From: RGIG8782 sp017475895
GTDB taxonomy: Bacteria > Pseudomonadota > Alphaproteobacteria > Rickettsiales > UBA1997
Assembly: GCA_947167315.1 (NCBI GenBank)
Contig: CAMVHP010000004.1
Location: forward strand, 1 to 31,276
DNA length: 31,276 nucleotides
Direction: 5' to 3'
Positions 8,378-15,830 of this stretch are shown here, piece by piece. Under the pieces are notes generated by a model that did not search any database, was not told where the DNA came from, and was given only the letters and a program-made list of their open reading frames with translations. The stretch's first letter is position 1, and every line of letters starts with the position of its first letter. The translations under genes were made by a program, and so were the position numbers.

Positions 8378-9469
8378 TTAGTAATTTATAACAAATGTTA
8401 AATATATACCTACAAAAAGTAAAATTACATCAAAAATGTAAAATTTTACCTTACAATTATTATTATTAAAAATAAAATTTTCAAGTAATTTATGAAAACA
8501 TTTTACAATTAATGCAATAATAGCAGATGAAATGAATGAAATTAACATAAATAACAAATATTTTAAAAAATCAAAATTATTGATATTTTGCATATAGGAA
8601 TTAAATATCTCTTCGTTTTGTACAGTTATTGTTATTATTCTTATAGATGACAGACAAACAGCTAATAATATAATAAAATTTGATAGCTTGTCCTTTTTAC
8701 TCTCAAAAACATTTTTCCCGTTTTTGCGAACAAGATGGTATAAACATTTTATGCAATAGAATAATATTAATAGTCCTAAAACTAAATTAAAGAGACGGGT
8801 CCATCTGGCAACAGAAAAGGCATTTAACCACTCTATCATAAATAAAAAATTCATGATTATTGATGATGTAAAGAAACATAACAACAATAAATTGGCTTTG
8901 TGTTTGTTGTTGAACAATATCATGACCGACAACACAAGTAAAATTATTGCTACAGAATACAGATTGTTTATTTGTGTTTTTATTGAAATATCAAAAAAAC
9001 TACCTTGGTATTTATTTACATTTGGTAGGTTAGAATCGCTATTTTTTGTACTTGTTTTTAATATTTCTATAATTTCGTTTTTATTTTCTTCGTTGTTTAT
9101 AAATCCTGCCCTATAACCATTTTTGTGAAAAATTATCGGTGTTCCCAATGTGTTTAATGGTATATTATATTTACTGACATATTTTAGTAGTGTATTTTGG
9201 TTTTTTTTATTGTTTGTGATATTGTAGAACCTGATTTTATAGTTCGTTGTATCAATTGTTTTTAAAAAATTATCTAAGTCATTACAGTGATAACAACCAT
9301 CCTGCGTAAAAATTTCTACTTCATCGTTTTTATTTGTATTTACAAAAACTGTTGTTTTTGGCGATAATATAAAGATAAATATGAGTATTATTGATAATAC
9401 AATGTTAAATACATTATTTTTTAAAAAGGACACTACATCATTTGCCAGTTTCTTGATTTTAGATAACAT
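8378..9469 (-). CDS. Membrane protein with extracytoplasmic thioredoxin/glutaredoxin-like domain and six further helices
   Basis: A 363-residue protein. One N-terminal helix (about 20-36) precedes a thioredoxin-fold domain (about 48-135) with a CYHC active site (Cys59, Cys62; context EIFTQDGCYHC) and the cis-proline motif LGTPIIF (Pro111). Six hydrophobic segments follow (about 165-185, 193-213, 222-245, 262-282, 300-325 and 340-362). The CxxC and cis-Pro indicate a thiol-disulfide exchange domain on the outer face of the inner membrane. The helical part might relay electrons as in DsbD/CcdA, but I see no paired membrane cysteines of the CcdA type and no VKOR-type CxxC. The family is not recognised. 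It is the first gene of an operon with the MBL hydrolase and phosphorylase. The same thioredoxin-like module recurs in the lipoprotein at 12225-12641. Confidence 0.75.
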   Translation of the reverse strand: MLSKIKKLANDVVSFLKNNVFNIVLSIILIFIFILSPKTTVFVNTNKNDEVEIFTQDGCYHCNDLDNFLKTIDTTNYKIRFYNITNNKKNQNTLLKYVSKYNIPLNTLGTPIIFHKNGYRAGFINNEENKNEIIEILKTSTKNSDSNLPNVNKYQGSFFDISIKTQINNLYSVAIILLVLSVMILFNNKHKANLLLLCFFTSSIIMNFLFMIEWLNAFSVARWTRLFNLVLGLLILFYCIKCLYHLVRKNGKNVFESKKDKLSNFIILLAVCLSSIRIITITVQNEEIFNSYMQNINNFDFLKYLLFMLISFISSAIIALIVKCFHKLLENFIFNNNNCKVKFYIFDVILLFVGIYLTFVINY

Positions 9470-9499
9470 AAAATTAAAAACATAAATATACTTGATTTT

Positions 9500-9527
9500 A
9501 TTATAATAGTTCTTTTTTTTTAAACAA
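9500..9527 (-). promoter_or_regulatory. Promoter of the thioredoxin-like/MBL/phosphorylase operon
   Basis: On the minus strand, TTGTTT (9527-9522), a 16-base spacer and a perfect TATAAT (9505-9500). The predicted start is near 9493, about 24 bases before the ATG at 9469. Confidence 0.7.
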
Positions 9528-9551
9528 GTTTTAATTTATAGTACTAATTAC

Positions 9552-9579
9552 TTGACAATATTATTACAAAAAATAATAT
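9552..9579 (+). promoter_or_regulatory. Promoter of metK
   Basis: Consensus TTGACA (9552-9557), a 16-base spacer and TAATAT (9574-9579), giving a leader of about 50 bases. The leader is almost pure A/T, with no hairpin or conserved element of a SAM riboswitch. It is divergent from the promoter at 9500-9527. Confidence 0.65.
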
Positions 9580-9634
9580 ATATTTTTATTAAAATAAGTA
9601 TATTATTGTCTATTTATAATAATTATTACAAAAA

Positions 9635-10804
9635 ATGAAAAACTATATATTTACAAGTGAGTCTGTCTCAGAAGGACATCCGGACAAAGTTTGTGATCAA
9701 ATTTCAGATGCAATTTTAGATTTATTTTTGAGTAAAGACCCATACTCTAGGGTTGCCTGTGAAACATTAGCCACTACAAATAATATAAAAATTGCTGGTG
9801 AAGTTAGATGCTCTAAAAAAATTTCCAATGAAGAGATTGAAAATACTGTCAGAAATACAATTAAAGAAATAGGTTATGAACAGAAAAACTTTAACTGGAA
9901 AACAGTGAAGATTGAAAATTTGTTACACTCACAATCCGCAGATATTGCTATTGGTGTTGATGAAACAGATAAAAAAGATGAGGGGGCTGGAGACCAAGGT
10001 ATAATGTTTGGTTATGCCTGTAACGAAACAGAAGAATATATGCCATCTGCCATATACTACTCCAGTAGATTGTTAGAGGAAATAATGAAAGACATAAAAA
10101 GTGGAAAAATAAATGGACTTGGACCGGATGCAAAATCACAAATAACCTTAAGATATGTTAATGATTTTCCAGTAAAGGCTGATACTGTTTTAATATCAAT
10201 ACAACATAGAGAAAATATAAGTTTAGAAAAAGTAAAGGAACTTGTGATTCCATATATAAAAAAGGTGTTACCGGATAACTTTGTGGATGAAGAAACAAAA
10301 ATATTGATAAATCCAACCGGAAGATTTGTGATTGGTGGACCTGATGGCGATGCTGGTCTGACCGGAAGAAAAATAATAGTTGATACATATGGTGGTTATG
10401 CTCCACATGGTGGTGGTGCGTTCAGCGGTAAAGATCCAACAAAAGTTGACAGAAGTGCGGCTTATATCGCCAGATATTTAGCAAAAAATGTTGTAGCCAG
10501 TGGAATAGCTGATAAATGTTTAATACAACTGTCCTATGCTATAGGTATTGCGGAACCAATATCCTTTTATGTTAATACATTTAATACAAATAAGGTTGAT
10601 GAAGAAAAAATACAGGATGTTTTGTTAACTTTAGTTGATCTAAAACCGAGAAGTATAAGAGAAATATTGGGACTGAATAAGCCAATTTATAAAAAAACGG
10701 CAGCCTATGGACATTTTGGTAGAAAACCAGAAGCAGACGGGCATTTTTCTTGGGAAAAAACCGATTTGGTTCCAAGCGTCAAGAAGTATTTTGGTTTAAA
10801 ATAA
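9635..10804 (+). CDS. metK: S-adenosylmethionine synthetase
   Basis: MetK joins ATP and methionine to make SAM, the methyl donor used by the trmL and rlmN products of this window. The protein is 389 residues, the normal length. The signature motifs are complete: GHPDKVCDQISDAILD near the N-terminus (His15, Asp17), GAGDQGIMFGYA in the middle, GGPDGDAGLTGRKIIVDTYGG, and the P-loop-like HGGGAFSGKDPTKVDRSAAY. It ends with HFGRKPEADGHFSWEKTD, as expected. It is a single-gene unit between a clear promoter and a weak AT-only hairpin. No Shine-Dalgarno sequence is visible. Confidence 0.98.
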   Translation: MKNYIFTSESVSEGHPDKVCDQISDAILDLFLSKDPYSRVACETLATTNNIKIAGEVRCSKKISNEEIENTVRNTIKEIGYEQKNFNWKTVKIENLLHSQSADIAIGVDETDKKDEGAGDQGIMFGYACNETEEYMPSAIYYSSRLLEEIMKDIKSGKINGLGPDAKSQITLRYVNDFPVKADTVLISIQHRENISLEKVKELVIPYIKKVLPDNFVDEETKILINPTGRFVIGGPDGDAGLTGRKIIVDTYGGYAPHGGGAFSGKDPTKVDRSAAYIARYLAKNVVASGIADKCLIQLSYAIGIAEPISFYVNTFNTNKVDEEKIQDVLLTLVDLKPRSIREILGLNKPIYKKTAAYGHFGRKPEADGHFSWEKTDLVPSVKKYFGLK

Positions 10805-10827
10805 TTTTAAAAATCAAAAAATTATTT
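10799..10827 (+). terminator. Possible metK terminator (AT-only hairpin)
   Basis: The arms 10799-10808 and 10818-10827 are perfectly complementary (10 bp, all A/T) around a 9-base loop. A C/T-rich stretch with TTTTT follows at about 10832. The left arm contains the metK stop codon. The stem is weak because it has no G-C pair. Confidence 0.4.
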
Positions 10828-10905
10828 CTTGCTTTTTATCCGTTAAGAAACTACTATTTAACGATGTACTATTAATTATTTTATTTAATTTATTTTGTAT
10901 TAGAA

Positions 10906-11382
10906 ATGCAGAGATTTAAGATTACAAGGGAAGGCTACAATAAGCTGAAAGGGGAATTGGATAACTTGATTAATGTTGAAAGACCTAAGATATCAAAGGC
11001 TATAGGTGAAGCGATAGAATTGGGAGATTTGAGTGAAAACGCTGAATACCACTATTCAAAGGATAAACAGAGAGTTATTGAAGGTATGATTACAAATCTT
11101 ACGGAAAAGATAAGTAATGCCGATGTGGTGGATATATCAAGATTATCCGGAAACGTAATAGATTTTGGGGCAACTGTTTTATTGGTGGATGAGGACACGG
11201 AGAAGGAGGTTAAATATAAAATATTAAGTGAGGTGGAGGCCGACTCTACGCGTAACATAATATCCATCAATTCTCCCATAGGAAAGGCATTAATTGGTAA
11301 ATCTGTTGGTGATTCTATTGAAATTGTTGTTCCCAGTGGTGTTAGAAACTTTGAAGTACTTGAAGTTATGTGGATTGAATAA
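10906..11382 (+). CDS. greA: Transcription elongation factor GreA
   Basis: GreA rescues backtracked RNA polymerase by inserting its coiled coil into the secondary channel and stimulating transcript cleavage. The length is 158 residues, as usual. The N-terminal coiled coil (about 1-75) carries the acidic tip motif GDLSENAEYHYSKD, with the key Asp and Glu present. The C-terminal FKBP-like domain ends with the standard SPIGKALIGKSVGDSIEIVVPSG. It lies alone between metK and the tRNA gene. I could not define a convincing promoter or Shine-Dalgarno sequence. Confidence 0.97.
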   Translation: MQRFKITREGYNKLKGELDNLINVERPKISKAIGEAIELGDLSENAEYHYSKDKQRVIEGMITNLTEKISNADVVDISRLSGNVIDFGATVLLVDEDTEKEVKYKILSEVEADSTRNIISINSPIGKALIGKSVGDSIEIVVPSGVRNFEVLEVMWIE

Positions 11383-11409
11383 TTTTGGTGTTATAAATAA
11401 AAATTTTTA

Positions 11410-11438
11410 TTGACTTTAACAATAATTATTATTATACT
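11410..11438 (+). promoter_or_regulatory. Promoter of tRNA-Arg
   Basis: TTGACT (11410-11415), a 17-base spacer and TATACT (11433-11438). The predicted start is about 11445, a few bases before the mature 5' end. That leaves a very short 5' leader for RNase P to remove. Confidence 0.75.
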
Positions 11439-11447
11439 AAACTCAGT

Positions 11448-11524
11448 GCATCCTTAGCTCAGTTGGATAGAGCAACAGCCTTCTAAGCTGTGGGTCGCGC
11501 GTTCGAATCGCACAGGATGCACCA
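11448..11524 (+). tRNA. tRNA-Arg (anticodon TCT)
   Basis: A full cloverleaf can be drawn. The acceptor stem is GCATCCT/AGGATGC (7 perfect pairs), the D arm is GCTC...GAGC, and the anticodon stem ACAGC/GCTGT carries loop CTTCTAA (anticodon TCT, reading AGA/AGG). The variable loop is GGGTC and the T loop TTCGAAT. The discriminator is A and the CCA end is encoded (11522-11524). AGA is the dominant Arg codon here, as expected in an AT-rich genome. The T stem (GCGCG/CGCAC) contains one C-A mismatch at the second pair. Confidence 0.96.
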
Positions 11525-11623
11525 TGAATTCAATCTGTTATATTTAGAAAAATTAGCCAAAATATTGTTGATAAATAAAATATTTATTTTATCCTATCGT
11601 CAAATAACGTGAAAAAATCTAAA

Positions 11624-12217
11624 ATGGCAAAAATTGGCAATCTTAAGGATTTTATAGAAAAGGTCGATGAGGCAAAAAAGATAAATCCGAAAGATTTATC
11701 GTCTGATCAGGATCTAACAATAGGTGTAATGAATTTAATATCCATAGAGGAACATCTGATGTTTTCCGGTGCAAAGACTGGTAAGACGTCATACTATGAT
11801 TTAATACAGCAGGTTAGGGATATAAGAAAAAATCTGATGATGAAGCTAATACCTACATATGAAGGTGAGGTTTGGTGTATATCTAAACATCTTTTGTCGG
11901 CATCTATGAGACTCATGGAGGTGGGTACAAAACAACAAAGTTTAAATAATACCGAAGAAGCCAATAAATTGTTTGATAAATCCTATGAATTATATTGTTT
12001 ATTCTGGGGATTAAACATGAATATGCTAAACATAAAAGATGTTAAATGGATAGAAGACACAAAAAAAGATATTGAAGCCATAAGTGATAAAGTTAGTGAG
12101 TTTATGAACGAAGATAAAATAGAAGAAAAACAAGAAAAAAATGAAAACAAGAGTGAAGGCGTTATGGATAAAATGAAAAATTTTGTTAAAAAAGCTGTAA
12201 ATTGCTGCATTGAATAG
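11624..12217 (+). CDS. Conserved hypothetical protein
   Basis: About 197 residues from the ATG. A GTG at 11609 would add five residues (KKSK lead). It is soluble and mostly helical by appearance, with no signal peptide or membrane helix. The central part looks conserved and specific: IEEHLMFSGAKTGKTSYYDL, then VRDIRKNLMMKLI, GEVWCISKHLLSASMRLME and VGTKQQ. A charged Lys/Glu-rich linker (about 160-185) leads to a basic amphipathic tail (MDKMKNFVKKAVNCC) that could touch a membrane. I recall similar uncharacterised sequences in small-genome bacteria, but I assign no function. It precedes a thioredoxin-like lipoprotein by only 7 bases, so they are likely co-transcribed. It follows tRNA-Arg. Confidence 0.7.
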   Translation: MAKIGNLKDFIEKVDEAKKINPKDLSSDQDLTIGVMNLISIEEHLMFSGAKTGKTSYYDLIQQVRDIRKNLMMKLIPTYEGEVWCISKHLLSASMRLMEVGTKQQSLNNTEEANKLFDKSYELYCLFWGLNMNMLNIKDVKWIEDTKKDIEAISDKVSEFMNEDKIEEKQEKNENKSEGVMDKMKNFVKKAVNCCIE

Positions 12218-12224
12218 GTATAAT

Positions 12225-12641
12225 ATGAAAAAATTATTTTTGATATTGTTGATTATATTCTCGTTGGGCATCACCGGTTGTGAAGAGAATGTAAACATCG
12301 ATAAAAATAACAATGAAAACACTAGGCCTAATACCGAAACGATAGCCAAAGGCGATATTTTACCAGATAAAATATACTTTTTTTATCAAAATACTTGTCC
12401 GCATTGTCATACGGCTATGGAGTATATAAACAATAATTACGAAAATTTACCGTTGGTCATGATTAACATCGGTGACGTAAAGGGTTATAGGTTATTTATA
12501 CAGTCAGTTAAAAAGTTTGAACTTGGCAATCAGGTGGGAACACCACTTATAGTTATGAACGATAGTTATATAATGGGTTGGTCCGATGAAAGCATTAGTC
12601 TTTTTGATGAACAAGTTAAGGAATTATTAAATAAATCTTAA
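12225..12641 (+). CDS. Thioredoxin/glutaredoxin-like lipoprotein with CPHC motif
   Basis: 138 residues from the ATG at 12225 (MKKLFLILL). A signal peptide ends in the lipobox GITGC (lipidated Cys19), followed by an Asn-rich linker. The thioredoxin-fold domain (about 48-138) has FFYQNTCPHCH (Cys58, Cys61) and the cis-proline loop VGTPLIV (Pro107). It should be a membrane-anchored periplasmic thiol-disulfide oxidoreductase, involved in oxidising, reducing or isomerising exported proteins. The active site resembles the module in the membrane protein at 8378-9469, in Q-x-x-C-x-H-C and GTP-[IL]-I spacing, which suggests paralogues. The longer frame from 12210 begins with TTG and would disrupt the signal peptide, so it is not favoured. 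Confidence 0.85.
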   Translation: MKKLFLILLIIFSLGITGCEENVNIDKNNNENTRPNTETIAKGDILPDKIYFFYQNTCPHCHTAMEYINNNYENLPLVMINIGDVKGYRLFIQSVKKFELGNQVGTPLIVMNDSYIMGWSDESISLFDEQVKELLNKS

Positions 12642-12710
12642 TTAATGTTTGGTATGAGTTGTTGTTTACATATTAATAGGCATCAACTGAACTGATATTT
12701 TTTATTCCCC

Positions 12711-12738
12711 CTTGAAAAAAATAAAAAAATTATTATAT
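12711..12738 (+). promoter_or_regulatory. RpoH (sigma-32)-type heat-shock promoter of grpE
   Basis: CTTGA (12711-12715, preceded by CCCC), a 17-base spacer and TTATAT (12733-12738). This matches the alphaproteobacterial RpoH pattern (CTTGA, about 17, CTATAT-like) better than the sigma-70 boxes in the rest of the window. It lies about 30 bases before the grpE ATG. No CIRCE repeat was seen. Confidence 0.6.
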
Positions 12739-12767
12739 TAACACCAGCAAATACAAAAATTGTAAAT

Positions 12768-13376
12768 ATGAGCGAAGATAACGAAAATAAACAGGAAGAG
12801 GTCAAAGGTAAGTGGACCGACAGATTTAAATCAATAAAGGCAAAAAATAATGCTAGTTCTACCGGTGATAACGAAAACAAAAATAATGACGATAATGGGG
12901 ATAAAGCCGAGGATGCTCGTGGTGACGATGGCGAGATACAAAGACTAAAAGAAGAAAATGAATCATTGAAATCGAAGCTACTGAGAACTCTAGCTGAGAT
13001 TGAAAATACCAGAAGAATCTGTGAGGAGGAAAAGAGTAAAACGTTAAAGTTTGCCATAACAAACATAACTAAAGAATTGATAAATATAATGGAAAACTTT
13101 TACCTAAGTTTTGAAAATCTAGAGAAAAACAAAAACGATTTTGACTCGTTTTTAAAGGGTGTTGAGTTAAATTTTAATGAATTTAAAAAGGTTTTTGATA
13201 AGAATAATATAAAAAGAATATATCCACTAAACGAGGCCTTTAATCCAGATTTTCATGAGGCAATTTCACAAATAGAAAGTGATAAGGATTCCGGAACGGT
13301 GGTCGAGGTGTTGCAGGCCGGATATATGTTAAACGAAAGGGTTATAAAGCCAGCAATGGTTATTGTTGCTAAATAG
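12768..13376 (+). CDS. grpE: Co-chaperone GrpE
   Basis: GrpE is the nucleotide-exchange factor of DnaK. The protein is 202 residues. A disordered, charged N-terminus (about 1-55, rich in Asn/Asp/Lys) precedes a long coiled coil (about 60-110, with LLRTLAEIENTRRICEEEK, the family's L-R-x-x-A-E-x-x-N-x-R-R). The C-terminal beta domain follows, with the signature NPDFHEAISQIES and the ending GTVVEVLQAGYMLNERVIKPAMVIVAK. It lies alone behind a heat-shock-type promoter, with no dnaK or hrcA beside it in this window. It is convergent with rlpA, only 4 bases apart. Confidence 0.97.
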   Translation: MSEDNENKQEEVKGKWTDRFKSIKAKNNASSTGDNENKNNDDNGDKAEDARGDDGEIQRLKEENESLKSKLLRTLAEIENTRRICEEEKSKTLKFAITNITKELINIMENFYLSFENLEKNKNDFDSFLKGVELNFNEFKKVFDKNNIKRIYPLNEAFNPDFHEAISQIESDKDSGTVVEVLQAGYMLNERVIKPAMVIVAK

Positions 13377-13380
13377 TCAA

Positions 13381-13950
13381 CTACTTTAAATTATATTTTT
13401 TTATGAACTTTTCGGTTTCCTTTGTCAGGAGTTCAACTTTGACTTTGGCAACTCCTTTGTTTTTGAATTCTAGTTTTTTTGATACTTCCTTTGACACATC
13501 TATTAATCTATTGTCAACAAATGGTCCTCTGTCGTTTACTCTTGCAACAACGCTTAAGCCATTTTCAAGATTTGTAATTTTAACTATTGATGGTAGTGGT
13601 AGTGTTTTATGTGCTGCAGTCAAGTCATTCATATTAAAAATTTCGCCATTGGCTGTTTTTTTATTGTGAAAATCATCTCCATACCACGATGCTAAACCAA
13701 CCTCTTTATATTTTTTATATTCTCTCGGAGTGTAGGTTTTGCCGTTAATTTTGTAGGGCTTACCATTCTTATAGTAACCGGTATATTTACTACTTTTCGT
13801 TTTACTATTTTGTTTTTTTTGTGAAACTCCTGATCTACCGTAGCGGGTTGTGCTTTGTGTATATTTTATTCTACTTTCTCTACTTATTTCCTGACATGAA
13901 ACAACAAATAAAAAAAATAATAATAACAATATCTTATTGTTTAATCGCAT
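13381..13950 (-). CDS. rlpA: RlpA-like septal lytic transglycosylase lipoprotein
   Basis: 189 residues from the ATG at 13950, which has a good Shine-Dalgarno (AAGGTGG, about 7 bases upstream). A longer in-frame start at 13974 is not favoured. The signal peptide ends in the lipobox FVVSC, followed by a basic Ser/Lys-rich linker. The double-psi beta-barrel domain follows, with GLASWYGDDFHNKKTANGE, LTAAHKTLPLPS and ARVNDRGPFVDNRLIDVS, which includes the conserved catalytic Asp. RlpA cleaves denuded glycan strands in the septum. There is no C-terminal SPOR domain, so septal targeting must differ or be absent. The start overlaps the end of bamD by 17 bases, so the two form an operon. Confidence 0.93.
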   Translation of the reverse strand: MRLNNKILLLLFFLFVVSCQEISRESRIKYTQSTTRYGRSGVSQKKQNSKTKSSKYTGYYKNGKPYKINGKTYTPREYKKYKEVGLASWYGDDFHNKKTANGEIFNMNDLTAAHKTLPLPSIVKITNLENGLSVVARVNDRGPFVDNRLIDVSKEVSKKLEFKNKGVAKVKVELLTKETEKFIKKYNLK

Positions 13951-14665
13951 ACTTGTACCACCTTGTATCACCATAATCGTTTTTTAATCTATTCATGCAC
14001 TTATTGACCCCGTCGTCATAATTGATATATTTATACAAAACCATAATTTTATACAATATTTCGGCGGTATAATCATTTTCTTGGAACTTCGTCATTATCT
14101 CATTTAGATGATTTAAAGCTCCAATAAAATCATTGTTATTTATATAAAATTTGTAAATTGATAGCTCATTTTTAATTATATTTCTTATTACTTCCTTTCT
14201 TATTCGTAAAACGTCGTCTCTATATTTTGAAACTTTATAGACACCTAACATGTATTCTATATCTTCATATAACTCGTTCATAAGCGTTAAATCTTTTTTT
14301 GACTTCATGACTTTTTCATATTTATTCACAATTCCCATGTAGTAAACATATTCAATATTTTCATTTCCAAAATTAATTCTTTTATAGTATTCTATGAGTC
14401 TTAGGGAATCGTCGTATTTTTTAGCCATGTAATAGGAATATATGCTCATTATTATACTTTTAGTTGCCAGTGGTGTGAATATAAATTTTTCTTCAATTTC
14501 TTCAAACTCCTTTCCGGCTGTACTATAATATTTTTTATTGAAATTTTTCATGGCCTTTTCATAAAGTACTTGTCCATCAACATCTATTGTTTCATCTTTC
14601 CTATTACCAGCACAGGAAACCAAAAAAACACCAATATATAGAAGTAGAATTATTTTTTTAAACAT
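13934..14665 (-). CDS. bamD: Outer-membrane assembly lipoprotein BamD
   Basis: 243 residues from the ATG at 14665 (MFKKIILLLYIGVF). The signal peptide ends in the lipobox FLVSC, then a TPR-type helical repeat protein follows. The opening LYEKAMKNFNKKYYSTAGKEFEEIEEKF, with further TPR pairs (SYYMAKKYDDSLRLIEYYKR, GIVNKYEKV), is the BamD pattern. BamD binds BamA and outer-membrane-protein precursors. The frame extends upstream to 14707, but that would put an odd segment before the signal peptide. It is divergent in sequence but normal in length. It overlaps rlpA and lies 85 bases after rlmN. Confidence 0.88.
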   Translation of the reverse strand: MFKKIILLLYIGVFLVSCAGNRKDETIDVDGQVLYEKAMKNFNKKYYSTAGKEFEEIEEKFIFTPLATKSIIMSIYSYYMAKKYDDSLRLIEYYKRINFGNENIEYVYYMGIVNKYEKVMKSKKDLTLMNELYEDIEYMLGVYKVSKYRDDVLRIRKEVIRNIIKNELSIYKFYINNNDFIGALNHLNEIMTKFQENDYTAEILYKIMVLYKYINYDDGVNKCMNRLKNDYGDTRWYKYAIKQ

Positions 14666-14750
14666 AAAAAGGACAAAGTAAATATTTTTTCTTGAATCGT
14701 ATAACAATTTTCTTTTTTTTCAAGTCAGAAATAGAAGTGTATTTTAATGT

Positions 14751-15824
14751 TTATTTATTATTATTTTTGCTTTTAAGTTGACCGCAAGCCGCCATTATAT
14801 CATCACCTCTAGAAAATCTTATGGGGCAGGGATATCTGGCATCTGTAATTATTTTTGCAAATTCAATAATTTTATTTTTTTCTGTGGCTTCTTTGAAGAT
14901 ACAACCATCCCAATGATTGAATGGAATTAAATTAAATTTTGCCGGTATATTGTACTTTTTAACTAATTTTACTAGTCGCCTAGCGTCATCCATACTATCG
15001 TTTAAATCCTTAATCATTATATATTCGAATGTTATTCGTCTATAGTTTGTGCTTTTAGCATAAAAACCACAGGCTTTCATTATTTCGTCAATTGTATATT
15101 TTTCAGCTATCGGCATTATTTGCTTTCTCACATCATCTGTGGTGGCGTGCAAAGATATGGCTAAATTTACCTTTAGATCATTAGCTAAATCATAAATTTT
15201 TGGTACAAGTCCACAGGTGGATAAAGTTATTCTTCTGTTAGAAAATGCTATTCCGTTTTCATTATTTATAATCTTTAGTGCTTTAACTATATTATTAAAA
15301 TTTTGTAGTGGTTCACCCATACCCATAACTACAACGTTTGTAATTTTTCTACCATTACCAATTGATTTGTCAATGTTATTCCATTCATCCAACAAATCTC
15401 TAGCCACCATCATCTCCTGAACTATTTCATAAACTTCAAGATTTCTTGTAAAACCCTGTGATCCGGTATTACAAAATCTGCACCCCATGGCACAACCGAC
15501 CTGTGAAGATATACACAATGTTCCTCTATCTTCCGATGGTATATAAACTAGTTCGATTTTTTCTCCATCATCCAATTCTAAAAGCCACTTTTGTGTTTCA
15601 TCTATAGATTTTTGTGTTCTTAAAACCTTTGGTCTATCAATGGTGTAATTTACCTTAAGCTTTTCCCTTAAATTTTTTGATATATTTGACATTGAATCAA
15701 AATCTTTCACACCCCTACAATAAATCCAATTCCAAAGCTGTTTAGCTACAAAACTTCTGCTTTGTAATTCGTTTACTAAAATATTTTCCAGTTCCTGTAA
15801 TGTGTAATTTAAAATGTTTTTCAT
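14751..15824 (-). CDS. rlmN: Dual-specificity 23S rRNA/tRNA adenine-C2 methyltransferase RlmN
   Basis: A radical-SAM enzyme that methylates C2 of A2503 in 23S rRNA and of A37 in some tRNAs. It is 357 residues, the normal length. The 4Fe-4S motif is CAMGCRFC (Cys111, Cys115, Cys118), and the SAM-binding GMGEPLQNF is present. The C-terminal methyl-carrying cysteine is in DDIMAACGQL (Cys347). The N-terminal accessory domain has the family's SRSFVAKQLWNWIYCRGVKDFDSMSN. It lies 6 bases after the short hydrophilic protein gene and is probably part of the long operon from 17794 down to rlpA. Confidence 0.97.
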   Translation of the reverse strand: MKNILNYTLQELENILVNELQSRSFVAKQLWNWIYCRGVKDFDSMSNISKNLREKLKVNYTIDRPKVLRTQKSIDETQKWLLELDDGEKIELVYIPSEDRGTLCISSQVGCAMGCRFCNTGSQGFTRNLEVYEIVQEMMVARDLLDEWNNIDKSIGNGRKITNVVVMGMGEPLQNFNNIVKALKIINNENGIAFSNRRITLSTCGLVPKIYDLANDLKVNLAISLHATTDDVRKQIMPIAEKYTIDEIMKACGFYAKSTNYRRITFEYIMIKDLNDSMDDARRLVKLVKKYNIPAKFNLIPFNHWDGCIFKEATEKNKIIEFAKIITDARYPCPIRFSRGDDIMAACGQLKSKNNNK

Positions 15825-15830
15825 GTTATA

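Noticed and set aside
9580..9634. SAM riboswitch in the metK leader
   Set aside because: The leader is only about 50 bases, almost pure A/T, without stems or conserved SAM-riboswitch sequence.
9948..10775. Minus-strand ORFs opposite metK
   Set aside because: They are antisense to an intact metK with all signatures and have His/Leu-rich nonsense composition.
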